Assembly: GCF_024710765.1 (NCBI RefSeq)
Contig: NZ_JANJUE010000207.1
Coordinates: 1 to 64,000, forward strand
Direction of reading: 5' to 3'
Length of the DNA stretch: 64,000 bases
Origin: Pseudoxanthomonas sp.
GTDB taxonomy: Bacteria > Pseudomonadota > Gammaproteobacteria > Xanthomonadales > Xanthomonadaceae
Position numbers and translations under genes: made by a program
Shown: piece by piece, positions 18,336 to 27,206 of the stretch
How positions within the stretch are numbered: the first letter of the stretch is position 1
How the letters are laid out: every line of letters begins with the position of its first letter
Notes under the pieces: model-generated
Databases searched by the model: none
What the model was told of the DNA's origin: nothing
What the model saw: only the letters and a program-made list of their open reading frames with translations

Positions 18336-18962
18336 TCAGCTGTTCTTCAGCACGATCTGGTAGGCCACCACGCCGGCTTCGCGGCAGCGGTCGATGGCTT
18401 TTTCCAGGATCTCGAAGAACTCCTTCAGCAGGAACATCTGCAGGTGGTCCAGGCGTCCCGAATAGATGTCGCGGTACAGCTCCAGCATCAGCCGGTCGGC
18501 CTCGTTCTCGATCGCGCGCAGCTTCTCGTTGAGCGCGGTCATGCGATCGATGTTCATCTTCTTCAGCTCGTGGACCATCTCCACGACCACCGCGGCGGCC
18601 TGCTCCAGCATCGCCGCGCGGGGCGCGAAGTCGATGCCTTCCAGGTGCTGCAGCGCCAGCGAGTAGCGATCGGCGAACTTCTCGATCTGCTTGGGAATCT
18701 TGTACAGGGCCGAACCCAGCGCCTCGATGTCCTCGCGCTCGATCGGGGTGATGAAGCTGTCGACCAGCGCCTGGCTGATCTTGTCCGAGGTCGCGCGCTC
18801 GCGCAGGCGGGCCAGCTTGAAGGCGTCCAGCGCCGGCTGGCGGTCGCTTTCCTTCATCATCGCGTGGAGGGCCTTGGCGCTGTCCAGGGCGGCCTGGGAA
18901 GCCTCCTCGAGCAGGGTGTAGAACTGCTGGCCGGAGCCGAAAATGGTCTGCAGCGAGAACAT
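18336..18962 (-). CDS. DUF47 family phosphate-transport regulator (TIGR00153/PhoU-like)
   Basis: A soluble, all-helical protein of 208 residues of the DUF47 family, distantly PhoU-like. The start MFSLQTIFGSGQQFYTLLEEA and the segments AALDSAKALHAMM and FYEILEKAID-like FFEILEKAIDRCREAG match the family. Such proteins are encoded next to Pit transporters and adjust their activity, probably by binding metal-phosphate clusters. It is the first gene of a two-gene operon with pit. Confidence 0.9.
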   Translation of the reverse strand: MFSLQTIFGSGQQFYTLLEEASQAALDSAKALHAMMKESDRQPALDAFKLARLRERATSDKISQALVDSFITPIEREDIEALGSALYKIPKQIEKFADRYSLALQHLEGIDFAPRAAMLEQAAAVVVEMVHELKKMNIDRMTALNEKLRAIENEADRLMLELYRDIYSGRLDHLQMFLLKEFFEILEKAIDRCREAGVVAYQIVLKNS

Positions 18963-19216
18963 CGGGGGAATCCCGCCGTCGCGGGGCGGACGGCTTTAGG
19001 GGCGGAATTATGACTGTTTAGTGACCATCCTGGCGACGCCCCCGGCCTCGCCGGGCCCGCCCGGGGCCCATTCCACGGCCCCCGGGCCGGGGTTTGCTAC
19101 ACTCCGCCGGCACCCCAGGGTGCACCCTATGGAAGACGACCCTACCTCCCCCTCGCATAGTCGCCCGCGATACGCGTTCCCGGCGGCGCCCTCTCCGGCC
19201 ATGACGGAGGGCCGCC

Positions 19217-20524
19217 GTGCTTGAACTGCTGATCGTCATCGCCCTGATCATCCTGAACGCCTTCTTCGCCCTGTCGGAGATGGCCCTGATGACCTCGCGC
19301 AAGCTCAAGCTCAAGCAGATGGCCCAGGACAGCCGCGGCGCCCGCGTCGCCCTGCACCTGGCCGAGCATCCGGACAACCTCCTGTCCACGGTCCAGATCG
19401 GCATCACCCTGATCGGCATCCTGGCCGGCGTGTTCGGCGGCGACGCCATCGGCGCGATCATCGCCGGCTGGCTGGCCGAACTGGTGCCGGGCGTCCAGCA
19501 GTACGCCCGCCCCATCGGCATCGGTACCGCGGTCACCCTGATCACCGCGGGCTCGGTCATCTTCGGCGAACTCATTCCCAAGCGCCTGGCGCTGACCAAT
19601 GCCGAGACCATCGCCTCGGCGGTGGCGATCCCGCTGGACTGGCTGTCGCGCATCGCCCGTCCGGTCGTGTTCGTGCTGGGCGCGATCAACCGCGCGGTGC
19701 TGCGCCTGCTCGGCATCCGCGACGACAACCGCGGGGCGGTGACCGAAGAGGAAATCCGCCTGCTGGTGACCGAGAGCCACGAGCAGGGCGTGATCGACGT
19801 CGACGAGCGCAACATGATGAACCGGGTGCTGCGCCTGGGGGATCGCACCGCCGACAGCCTGATGACCCCGCGCAAGAAGATCGTCTGGCTGGATACCGCC
19901 GCCGGCTACGAAACCAACCTCCAGGTCATGCGCGAATCGCAGTTCTCGCGCTTCCCCGTCTACCGCGCCGGCGACCAGGACGTGGTCGGCGTGCTGGAAG
20001 TCAAATCGCTGCTGGACCGGTTCGCCGATCGCTCGCCGGAAATCTTCCGCAACCTGCGTGAGCCGCTGTTCGTTTCCGAATCCACCCACGCGATGAAACT
20101 GCTGGAAATCTTCCGCGAGGAGCAGCAGTCGCTGGCGCTGGTGGTGGACGAATACGGCGAGATCCAGGGCCTGGTGACCATCAGCGACCTGATGGGCGCG
20201 GTGGTCGGGCGCCTGCAGGCCGCCGAGAACACCGAGGACGACGCGCTGGTGGTGATGCGCGACGACGGCTCGCTACTGGTCGACGGCTCGCTGCCCAACG
20301 ATGACCTGCGCGAACTGCTGGGCGGTGTGAACCTGCCGGACGACGACGAATACAACACCATCGCCGGCCTGGTCATCGAGCACTTCGGCCGCATTCCGCA
20401 CGTGGGCGAGGCCTTCGAACTGGACGGCTGGCGCTTCGAGGTGGTCGACCTGGACGGCGCCCGCGTCGACAAGCTGCTGCTGCAGCGGCTGCCGGAAGAA
20501 ACCGGCGAGGACGCGGCGGCCTGA
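19217..20524 (+). CDS. HlyC/CorC (CNNM) family transporter with CBS domains
   Basis: A protein of 435 residues: a DUF21/CNNM membrane domain (about residues 1-180, ILNAFFALSEMALM at the start), a CBS pair (SLMTPRKKIVWLD ... LVVDEYGEIQGLVTISDLM) and a C-terminal CorC_HlyC domain (GLVIEHFGRIPHVGEAFELDGW). The family exports or senses Mg2+/Co2+; the old name hemolysin is misleading. The GTG at 19,217 is well supported by GGAGG at 19,206-19,210. It is followed after 5 bp by an ExoD-like gene. Confidence 0.9.
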   Translation: MLELLIVIALIILNAFFALSEMALMTSRKLKLKQMAQDSRGARVALHLAEHPDNLLSTVQIGITLIGILAGVFGGDAIGAIIAGWLAELVPGVQQYARPIGIGTAVTLITAGSVIFGELIPKRLALTNAETIASAVAIPLDWLSRIARPVVFVLGAINRAVLRLLGIRDDNRGAVTEEEIRLLVTESHEQGVIDVDERNMMNRVLRLGDRTADSLMTPRKKIVWLDTAAGYETNLQVMRESQFSRFPVYRAGDQDVVGVLEVKSLLDRFADRSPEIFRNLREPLFVSESTHAMKLLEIFREEQQSLALVVDEYGEIQGLVTISDLMGAVVGRLQAAENTEDDALVVMRDDGSLLVDGSLPNDDLRELLGGVNLPDDDEYNTIAGLVIEHFGRIPHVGEAFELDGWRFEVVDLDGARVDKLLLQRLPEETGEDAAA

Positions 20525-20529
20525 GCACC

Positions 20530-21159
20530 ATGGATGCCTCCCAACGCCCGCCCCACGCGGGCATCCGAGCCCTGCTGGATGACTTCGCGCTGGGCGATCC
20601 CAACCAGGTCCTGCGCCTGGGCGACCTGCTGTCCGGCTTCGGCCAGAGCGCGTTCGGGCTGCTGCTGTTCATCGCGGTGCTGCCCGCCTTCATTCCCATT
20701 CCCGGCGTCGGCGGCGCAATCGGCGGACCGCTGGTGATCCTGGTCGGCGCGCAGCTGCTGGTCGGACTGTCGAAGTTGTGGCTGCCCGGCTTCATCGCCC
20801 GGCGCGGTCCGCACCGCAGCGCGCTGATCACCTTCCGCACCCTGCTCTCGCCCTGGCTGGCACGGTTGGAAAAGCTGATCCGACCGCGCCTGCACGCCAT
20901 CCTGGACCACAAGCTGGCGCTCTCCTTCACCGGCCTGCTGCTGGTGCTGCTGGGGCTGCTGCTGGCCTTGCCGATTCCCTTCACCAACTACGTGTTCGGC
21001 GTGCTGCTGCTGTTGTTCGCGCTGGCGCTGCTGGAGCGCGATGGCGCGCTGATGCTGGTGGCCTGGGTCGCCGGCGGCGCCGCGGTGATCGTGTTCGGCT
21101 TCCTGTCCGGACACCTGGTGGCCGCCACCACCGAATTCCTCGGCCGCTGGTTCTCCTGA
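20530..21159 (+). CDS. Exopolysaccharide synthesis protein, ExoD family
   Basis: A protein of 209 residues with four or five hydrophobic segments. It matches the ExoD family (GDLLSGFGQSAFGLLLFIAVLPAFIPIPGVG and the glycine-rich GGPLVILVGAQLLVG). ExoD was described in Sinorhizobium as affecting exopolysaccharide and alkaline tolerance; its molecular action is unknown. Only 5 bp separate it from the CorC-like gene, so they are probably co-transcribed. A REP-like inverted pair follows. Confidence 0.87.
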   Translation: MDASQRPPHAGIRALLDDFALGDPNQVLRLGDLLSGFGQSAFGLLLFIAVLPAFIPIPGVGGAIGGPLVILVGAQLLVGLSKLWLPGFIARRGPHRSALITFRTLLSPWLARLEKLIRPRLHAILDHKLALSFTGLLLVLLGLLLALPIPFTNYVFGVLLLLFALALLERDGALMLVAWVAGGAAVIVFGFLSGHLVAATTEFLGRWFS

Positions 21160-21178
21160 CCCGCAAAAGCCTCTTGTA

Positions 21179-21280
21179 GGAGCGACGTGAGTCGCGACCG
21201 TCACCCCAAAGGGGCCAGGAAAACCGGACACCGTTCCAGACGAGCAGGTCCAGGCGCGCGGTCGCGACCCACGTCGCTCC
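21179..21280. repeat. REP-like inverted repeat pair
   Basis: GGAGCGACGTGAGTCGCGAC starts at 21,179, and its reverse complement with one mismatch ends at 21,280; arms of 22 bases flank about 58 bases. The motif matches the other pair at 30,863-30,930, so it is a dispersed family. It lies between two converging genes, the usual position of REP elements. Confidence 0.85.
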
Positions 21281-21295
21281 AGCACCCGGCGCGGC

Positions 21296-23416
21296 TCAGG
21301 CAATCAGCTGGGCGAACTCGGCGGCGGTGACCGGATAACCCAGCCAGTAACCCTGGGCCAGATCGCAGCCACGCTCGCGCAGGATGTTGAACTGGCCTTC
21401 CTTCTCCACGCCCTCGGCGACTACGGTGATGCCCAGCGAATGGGCCATGGCGATGATCGCGCTGGTCAGGGCCAGATCGTCCGGATCCCGCAGCATGTCG
21501 GCGATGAAGCTGCGATCGATTTTCACACCGTCGACCGGCACCCGGCGCAGGTGGCTCAAGCCGGAGAAACCGGTGCCGAAGTCATCCAGCCAGACCTTCA
21601 CGCCGGTGCGGTGCAGGGTCGCCAGCAGTGCGCTGGCATGCGCCTCGTCGGCGATGACCGCGGTTTCGGTCAGTTCCAGGTGCAGGCGCGAGGACGCCAG
21701 CCCGGTCTCGCGCAGGCATTCGGCCACCACTTCCGGCAGGTCGCCGCTGCGCAACTGGCGCGGCGACACGTTGACCGAGACGAACAGCTGGTCCATCGGG
21801 TCGCGATCCGCGCTCCAGCGCGCGGCCGCGGTGCAGGCGGCGCGCAGCACGCGCGGGCCGATGCTCTCGATCAGGCCGCTCTGCTCGGCCACGTCGATGA
21901 AGACCGAGGGCGCCACCATCCCCAGCTCGGGATGCTGCCAGCGCAGCAGCGCCTCGGCGCCGACGATGCGGCTGTCGGACAGGCGGAACACCGGCTGGTA
22001 CAGCAGGCTCAGCTCGCCACGCTCCCACGCGCCGCGCAGTTCCTGTTCCATCCGCACCCGTCGCTCCACCGCCTGGTCCATCGCGCGGCTGTAGAAGCGA
22101 TAGCAGTTCTTGCCCGCCACCTTGGCCTGGTACATGGCGATGTCGCCATTCTTCATCAGCGCGGTGGCGCCGGACGCGTCTTCCGGGAACAAGGTAATGC
22201 CGATCGAGGTGCCGAGGAACACCTGGCGATCCTGGATGACCAGCGGCCGGCCCAGTTCAGTGACCAGTTGCTCGGCCAGGCGCGTGGCGACCGCGCGCAC
22301 GTCGCCGTCCTGGATCAGGATGACGAACTCATCGCCGCCGAAGCGGGCGAGCAGGGCATCGTCGCCCCCCAGTTGCTCGACCGCCTCGCGGATGCGGTTG
22401 GCGAACTGCTGCAGCACTTCGTCGCCGGCCTCGTGGCCAAGGGTGTCGTTGACCCGCTTGAAGTCGTCGATGTCGGCGAACAGCAGCGCCAGCTGGCGGC
22501 CGGCGCCGCGCAGCATCATCAGGCGGTGATCCAGGCTCTCGCGGAAGGCCAGCCGGTTGGTCAGGCCGGTCAACGAGTCGGTATAGGCCATGCGCCGCAC
22601 GTCGCGATCGTGGCGGGCGATGCTGTCGCTCATGCTGCTGAACGCGCGGACCAGTTCGCCGACCTCGTCGTTGCGATGGCTGACCGGGCGCTCGCTGTTG
22701 TAGTTGCCCACTTCGATCGCGTGCGCGGCTTCGGCCAGCTGCCGGATCGGGCGGACCAGGGTGCGCTGGGCATACACCATGATCGCCACGCATGCGGCGA
22801 CCAGCGCCGCCAGCAGCGCCCACACCCAGATCAGGTGGCGCTGGCCCAGGGCCTCCAGGCGTCCCCGCGCGGCGGCGACCGCGCGATCCTCGTGGCCACG
22901 CACCGAATCCAGCGAGTAGCCCACCCGCACCCCGCCGATGCGCTGGTTGCCGATCATGATCGGCTCGGAGATGTCGACGATCTGCGGCGACCACTGGGTA
23001 TGCAGCTCCGGCGAACTGATCGCCTCGTAGGCCAGCGGATCGCTCATCTGCTGCCCGTAGACCGCGATCTCCTCGGAGCCGTCGTGGATGATCCGGCCCT
23101 GCGGGTCGTAGACCAGCACGTAGCTGACATCCGGCTCCTTCTGCGCGGAGCGGACCAGCGTGCCGATGGTGTCCATGTCGAAGTAGTAGAGCGGGTTGGC
23201 CAGCGCGTCGGCGAGCTGGTCGACGGTGGCTCCGCCGTGCCGGCGCAGGCTGTCCTCGGCCATGCCATGCATCGCCTCTCGGGCCACGCCGGCCACTTCC
23301 TGCTGCATCGCCTTCTGCCGGTGCAGCAGGGTCGCCAGCAGGCCGATCACCACCGCCAGCATGACCGCCATGGCGGTGAGGAAACGCGCCTCCAGGCCGA
23401 AACGGATCTTCTTCAT
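21296..23416 (-). CDS. Membrane GGDEF-EAL c-di-GMP signalling protein
   Basis: A protein of 706 residues. Two transmembrane helices flank a periplasmic sensor of about 150 residues (with YVLVYDPQGRIIHDG, Cache/PAS-like), followed by HAMP (RPIRQLAEAAHAIE), GGDEF and EAL domains. The cyclase motif RFGGDEF and the phosphodiesterase motifs EALLRW, LDDFGTGFS and VDGVKIDRSF are intact, so both activities are possible. The RxxD inhibitory site before GGDEF is absent. Its ATG overlaps the stop of the PhnD-like binding protein gene by ATGA, implying the periplasmic protein is its dedicated ligand sensor. Confidence 0.93.
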   Translation of the reverse strand: MKKIRFGLEARFLTAMAVMLAVVIGLLATLLHRQKAMQQEVAGVAREAMHGMAEDSLRRHGGATVDQLADALANPLYYFDMDTIGTLVRSAQKEPDVSYVLVYDPQGRIIHDGSEEIAVYGQQMSDPLAYEAISSPELHTQWSPQIVDISEPIMIGNQRIGGVRVGYSLDSVRGHEDRAVAAARGRLEALGQRHLIWVWALLAALVAACVAIMVYAQRTLVRPIRQLAEAAHAIEVGNYNSERPVSHRNDEVGELVRAFSSMSDSIARHDRDVRRMAYTDSLTGLTNRLAFRESLDHRLMMLRGAGRQLALLFADIDDFKRVNDTLGHEAGDEVLQQFANRIREAVEQLGGDDALLARFGGDEFVILIQDGDVRAVATRLAEQLVTELGRPLVIQDRQVFLGTSIGITLFPEDASGATALMKNGDIAMYQAKVAGKNCYRFYSRAMDQAVERRVRMEQELRGAWERGELSLLYQPVFRLSDSRIVGAEALLRWQHPELGMVAPSVFIDVAEQSGLIESIGPRVLRAACTAAARWSADRDPMDQLFVSVNVSPRQLRSGDLPEVVAECLRETGLASSRLHLELTETAVIADEAHASALLATLHRTGVKVWLDDFGTGFSGLSHLRRVPVDGVKIDRSFIADMLRDPDDLALTSAIIAMAHSLGITVVAEGVEKEGQFNILRERGCDLAQGYWLGYPVTAAEFAQLIA

Positions 23417-24345
23417 TCGACCTGCTCGCGTACCCGGCCCACGCCCTGGCGCAGATGCTCCAGGGCGCGCCGGGAATCGGGATCCACCGGCAGGAAGGCG
23501 GTGGTGCGGAAGAACAGCCGCATCGCCTCGCGTGCCTGCGGGTCATTGGCTGCCTGCAGCAGCACCTCGCGCAGGCGAGCCTCCACCTCCGTCGCCAGAT
23601 CCCCGCGCACCATCTCCAGTGCGCGCGGATACTCCGGGGTTTCGTGGATGATCCGGAAATCGTTGCGGAACGAGGGCGGGATGCGGCGCACGTCGTTCCA
23701 GTCCAGGCTGCTCACCACGCCGGCGTCGACCAGGCGCTTGTGCACCCAGGCGGAGATGTTCAGTTCGGTCCTGGCGAACACGTAACCGACCGAATCCGGC
23801 GCCGGGCGGTCCATCGGCGAAAGCAGGATTTCCAGCCGCTGGCCGGCATCGAGCAGTTCCACCGCCGGCGCGAAATAGGCGCTGGTGGACGCGGTGTTCT
23901 GGAACGCCACCGCGCGCCCCTTCAGGTCCTGCAACGTCTCCAGTCCGCTGTCGCGGCGGACGAAGAACACGCCGTGGTAGCGCCCCACCCCGCCGCGCTC
24001 GGTCAGCAGCAGCGGACGGGCGCCGGCACGATCCTGCAGGCGCATCGCGGTGCCGGCGGTCTCGGTCACCCAGTCGACCCGGCCGCGGCGCAGGTAGCTG
24101 ATCATCTGCTGGGTGTCGCGCGCCATCAGGATCCGGCCCTCGGTGATGCCGACGTCGCGCATGCGCGGGATCACGTAGTCCAGCAACGGCTTGAGCTGCT
24201 CGTAATGGGCCTTGGGATCGTCGCTGATACGCCCCAGGACCAGCACGTGATCATCGCCACCGGCGGCGTTGGCCGGCGCGACGGTGCCCGGTGAAAGGAA
24301 CGCCCCGAGCAGTGTCAGGACGAATGCGAACCGGGACCTGGGCAA
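23413..24345 (-). CDS. PhnD-like phosphate/phosphonate-family periplasmic binding protein
   Basis: A protein of 310 residues with a signal peptide (MPRSRFAFVLTLLGAFLSPG, cleavage near ANAA). It belongs to the PhnD/TauA type solute-binding fold (type 2), with LVLGRISDDPKAHYEQLKPLLDY and FQNTASTSAYFAPAVEL. No ABC permease or ATPase is encoded nearby. Its stop overlaps the start of the GGDEF-EAL gene, so it more likely delivers a ligand signal to that receptor than feeds a transporter. The ligand (phosphate, phosphonate or another oxyanion) cannot be told from the sequence. Confidence 0.87.
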   Translation of the reverse strand: MPRSRFAFVLTLLGAFLSPGTVAPANAAGGDDHVLVLGRISDDPKAHYEQLKPLLDYVIPRMRDVGITEGRILMARDTQQMISYLRRGRVDWVTETAGTAMRLQDRAGARPLLLTERGGVGRYHGVFFVRRDSGLETLQDLKGRAVAFQNTASTSAYFAPAVELLDAGQRLEILLSPMDRPAPDSVGYVFARTELNISAWVHKRLVDAGVVSSLDWNDVRRIPPSFRNDFRIIHETPEYPRALEMVRGDLATEVEARLREVLLQAANDPQAREAMRLFFRTTAFLPVDPDSRRALEHLRQGVGRVREQVE

Positions 24346-24407
24346 CGAGGAAGTCCTTCGAAAAGGTGGTGGGAGCCTAGCCGAAAATGTGACGTAGCAA
24401 CAGTAGA

Positions 24408-25181
24408 TTACCCACGCCCCTCCGCCAGCCGCGCCATCCGCTGGGCATCGGCCAGGATGCCGCGCAGCAGCCTGACCTCCTGCTCGCTCGGCTGCGCGCG
24501 CAGGAACAGGCGGCGCAGTTTGCGCATTGCCGAATCGGGCGTGCGGCCTTTATGGAAATCGATCTCGTCCAAGGTCTGCCCCAACTGGGCGAAGAAGCCT
24601 TCCAGTTGCGCGTGGCTGGCCGGCGCCTCGTCCGGGTGGCGGGTCTCCGGCGTGGCGGGCGGGGCGTGCTCGCGCAGCGCCAGGCGCAGTTCGTAGGCCA
24701 GCACCTGCACCGCGGCGGCCAGGTTCAGCGAGCTGTATTCCGGGTTCGCCGGGATGTGCACGGCGGCATGGCACAACTGCAGTTCCTCGTTGGTCAGCCC
24801 GGTCCGCTCGCGCCCGAACACCAGCGCGACCTCGCCTTCCGCGGCCATCGCCACCGCCTGGGCGGCGGCCTGGCGGGGTTCGAATTCCTCCAGTTGGACC
24901 CGTCGGCTGCGGGCGGTGCAGCCCAGTACGTAGCGACAGTCGGCCACGGCATCGGCCAGGGTCGCCACCACCCCGGCATCGGCCAGCAGGTCGTCGGCCC
25001 CCGCCGCGCGCCGGAAGGCTTCATCCGCCGGGAACTGTTCGGGCGCGACCAGGACCAGCCGGGCCAGCCCCATGGTCTTCAGGGCGCGCGCGGCGGCGCC
25101 GATGTTGCCGGGATGCTGGGTGCCGACCAGCACGATGCGCAGCCGGGTGGCGGCGGGAAGCGGAAATGCGGGAGTGTTCAT
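24408..25181 (-). CDS. trmJ: tRNA (cytidine/uridine-2'-O-)-methyltransferase TrmJ
   Basis: A SPOUT methyltransferase of 257 residues that 2'-O-methylates position 32 of several tRNAs using S-adenosylmethionine. VLVGTQHPGNIGAAARALKTMG is at the N-terminus, and the trefoil-knot segments LVFGRERTGLTNEEL and IPANPEYSSLNLAAAVQVL bind the cofactor. The C-terminal helical extension with FHKGRTPDSAMRKLRRLF is TrmJ-specific. It is divergent from suhB with 96 bases between starts, as in many gammaproteobacteria. Confidence 0.93.
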   Translation of the reverse strand: MNTPAFPLPAATRLRIVLVGTQHPGNIGAAARALKTMGLARLVLVAPEQFPADEAFRRAAGADDLLADAGVVATLADAVADCRYVLGCTARSRRVQLEEFEPRQAAAQAVAMAAEGEVALVFGRERTGLTNEELQLCHAAVHIPANPEYSSLNLAAAVQVLAYELRLALREHAPPATPETRHPDEAPASHAQLEGFFAQLGQTLDEIDFHKGRTPDSAMRKLRRLFLRAQPSEQEVRLLRGILADAQRMARLAEGRG

Positions 25182-25277
25182 GGGCGCAGATGTTAAACTG
25201 TGCGCGCCGGCCTCTGCGCCGAGCCGCTCTTTTCCACCGTCCATACCGCCCCCCTGCCTGTTCCGAGGTCCGAAGCC

Positions 25278-26108
25278 ATGCAGAAACCCGCCGTCACCGT
25301 CATGGTCAAAGCCGCCCGCCTGGCAGGCAATGTCCTGTTGCGCAACATCAACAAGCTGGACGCGCTGAACGTGGTGCAGAAGGACCGGATGGACTACGCC
25401 AGCGAAGTGGACGCCGATGCCGAGAAGGTCATCGTCAAGGAACTCCGGCGCGCCTACCCGGACTACGCCGTGGTCGGCGAGGAAGGCGGCATCCAGGGCC
25501 AGGGCCGCTACACCTGGGTCATCGACCCGCTCGACGGCACCAGCAACTACCTGCGCGGCTTCCCGCACTATTGCGTCTCGATCGCCCTGGTCGAGAACGG
25601 CGAGCCGACCGACGCGGTGATCTTCGACCCGCTCCGCAACGACCTGTTCACCGCCAGCCGCGGCGCCGGCGCCCAGCTCAACGAGCGCAAGATCCGGGTG
25701 GCCGAGCGCAAGGACCTGGCCGGTACCGTGATCTGCACCGGCTTCCCGCCGCGCGAGCGCGCCCGCGCCGGCGCCCAGCTCGAATGCGTGCGCGAACTGC
25801 TGGTCCAGGCCGAGGACGTGCGCCGCACCGGCTCGGCCGCGCTGGACCTGGCTTACGTCGCCTGTGGCCGCCTGGACGCCTACTTCGAGGCCGGCGTGAA
25901 GGACTGGGACATCGCCGCCGGCGTGCTGCTGGTGCGCGAGGCCGGCGGCCGCATCTGCGATTTCCGCGGCGCCCCCACTCCCCGCCTGGACGGCCGCGGT
26001 CCGGCCTCCCGTCAGATCGTCGCCGGCAACATCAAGGTCGCCGAGACGCTGCAGAAGGCCATCGTCTCCTCCGGCTACGCCGCCAGCTTCGATCCGCCGA
26101 AGGGCTGA
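25278..26108 (+). CDS. suhB: Inositol-1-monophosphatase SuhB
   Basis: A protein of 276 residues of the Mg2+-dependent inositol monophosphatase family. The metal-binding motifs are present: VVGEEGG (about residue 66), [19 protein letters not shown], and [18 protein letters not shown]. Besides hydrolysing inositol-1-phosphate, SuhB of gammaproteobacteria takes part in rRNA transcription antitermination. ATG at 25,278 begins the conserved [18 protein letters not shown]; an upstream in-frame start is unsupported. A strong terminator follows. Confidence 0.94.
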   Translation: MQKPAVTVMVKAARLAGNVLLRNINKLDALNVVQKDRMDYASEVDADAEKVIVKELRRAYPDYAVVGEEGGIQGQGRYTWVIDPLDGTSNYLRGFPHYCVSIALVENGEPTDAVIFDPLRNDLFTASRGAGAQLNERKIRVAERKDLAGTVICTGFPPRERARAGAQLECVRELLVQAEDVRRTGSAALDLAYVACGRLDAYFEAGVKDWDIAAGVLLVREAGGRICDFRGAPTPRLDGRGPASRQIVAGNIKVAETLQKAIVSSGYAASFDPPKG

Positions 26109-26145
26109 GCCCGGCGCCCGCCGCCAGCGACCGGAACGTCAAAAG

Positions 26146-26177
26146 AAAAAGGCCGCGCGATGCGCGGCCTTTTTTTC
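26146..26177. terminator. Bidirectional rho-independent terminator
   Basis: AAAAAGGCCGCGC, loop GAT, GCGCGGCC and eight T. The A run and T run allow it to end suhB on the plus strand and secF on the minus strand. Confidence 0.92.
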
Positions 26178-26197
26178 TTCCGGGAATGGAGACTTCT

Positions 26198-26220
26198 CGA
26201 ATCCCCAATCCCGAATCCCG
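26198..26220. repeat. CGAATCCC/CAATCCC heptamer array
   Basis: Three heptamers of the same family as the arrays near 17.0 kb, again in a gap between converging genes. Confidence 0.8.
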
Positions 26221-26224
26221 GCTC

Positions 26225-27190
26225 TCAAGGCCTGCGCGCCAGCGCCGCCTCGTCCTTGGCCTTGGGCATCAGGTCCTGCTTGGTGACCTTCATGAAGCCC
26301 ATGGTCAGCAGCGGGCAGGCAATGAAGATCGAGGAGATGGTGCCGATCACGATGCCGATCATCTGCGAGATCGCCATGCCTTCCAGCGAACCGCCGCCGT
26401 AGATGTACAGCGCCAGCACGGTCAGGAACGCCACGAACGAAGTGATGATGGTGCGCGACAGGGTCTGGTTGACCGAACGGTTCAGGACTTCCACCGGATC
26501 CACCCGCAGCGAGCGGAAGTTCTCGCGCACGCGGTCGAACACCACGATGGTGTCGTTGATCGAGAAGCCCATCACCGACAGCAGGCCGGCCAGCACGGTC
26601 AGGTCGAACTCGCGCCCGGTGAGGGCGAAGAAGCCGGCGCAGATCAGCACATCGTGCAGGGTGGTGAAGATGGCCGCCAGCGCGAACTTCCATTCGAACC
26701 GGAACGCGATGTAGATCAGGAAGCCCACCACCACGAAGATCAGCGCGTACAGGCCGTTCATGGCCAGTTCCTTGCCAACCTGCGGGCTGACGATCTCGCT
26801 GCGCAGCTTGGTCGCGGGATTGTCCGCCGAGGAAGCCAGTTTCACCACCTCGGTGGCAGTGCGGTTGGCGGCTTCCGAATCGGTCTGGCCTTCGCGGGGC
26901 TGCAGGCGGACCAGCAGATCGCGGCCGGTGCCGAAGGTCTGGACCTGTGCGCCCTGGTAACCCGACGCCTCCAGGCGCTCGCGCACGCTGTCCACGTCAG
27001 GCGGGTTGTCGAAGCGCAGTTCCACCATGATGCCACCGGTGAAGTCGAGCGCGTAGTTGAAGCCCTTGAACGCCATGGCGCCGACGGCGACCACCGCGAG
27101 GATCAGGGCCACCGCCAGCGACACCCAGCGCAGGCGCATGAAGTCGATGTTGGTGTCGTTGGGGACGAGATGCAGCGGGAAGAGTTTCAT
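26225..27190 (-). CDS. secF: Protein translocase subunit SecF
   Basis: An inner-membrane protein of 321 residues with six helices and a periplasmic P1 domain. It starts MKLFPLHLVPNDTNIDFM and has the SecF signatures FTGGIMVELRF and GFSINDTIVVFDRVREN. With SecD and YajC it forms the accessory complex that uses the proton gradient to complete Sec export. It follows secD by 16 bases at the end of the queA-tgt-yajC-secD-secF unit. Confidence 0.96.
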   Translation of the reverse strand: MKLFPLHLVPNDTNIDFMRLRWVSLAVALILAVVAVGAMAFKGFNYALDFTGGIMVELRFDNPPDVDSVRERLEASGYQGAQVQTFGTGRDLLVRLQPREGQTDSEAANRTATEVVKLASSADNPATKLRSEIVSPQVGKELAMNGLYALIFVVVGFLIYIAFRFEWKFALAAIFTTLHDVLICAGFFALTGREFDLTVLAGLLSVMGFSINDTIVVFDRVRENFRSLRVDPVEVLNRSVNQTLSRTIITSFVAFLTVLALYIYGGGSLEGMAISQMIGIVIGTISSIFIACPLLTMGFMKVTKQDLMPKAKDEAALARRP

Positions 27191-27206
27191 GGTTCGGTTG
27201 CTCTCG

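Noticed and set aside
18963..19216. yybP-ykoY-type metal riboswitch before the CorC-like gene
   Set aside because: The conserved loops of that riboswitch could not be found; only unstructured GC-rich sequence was seen.
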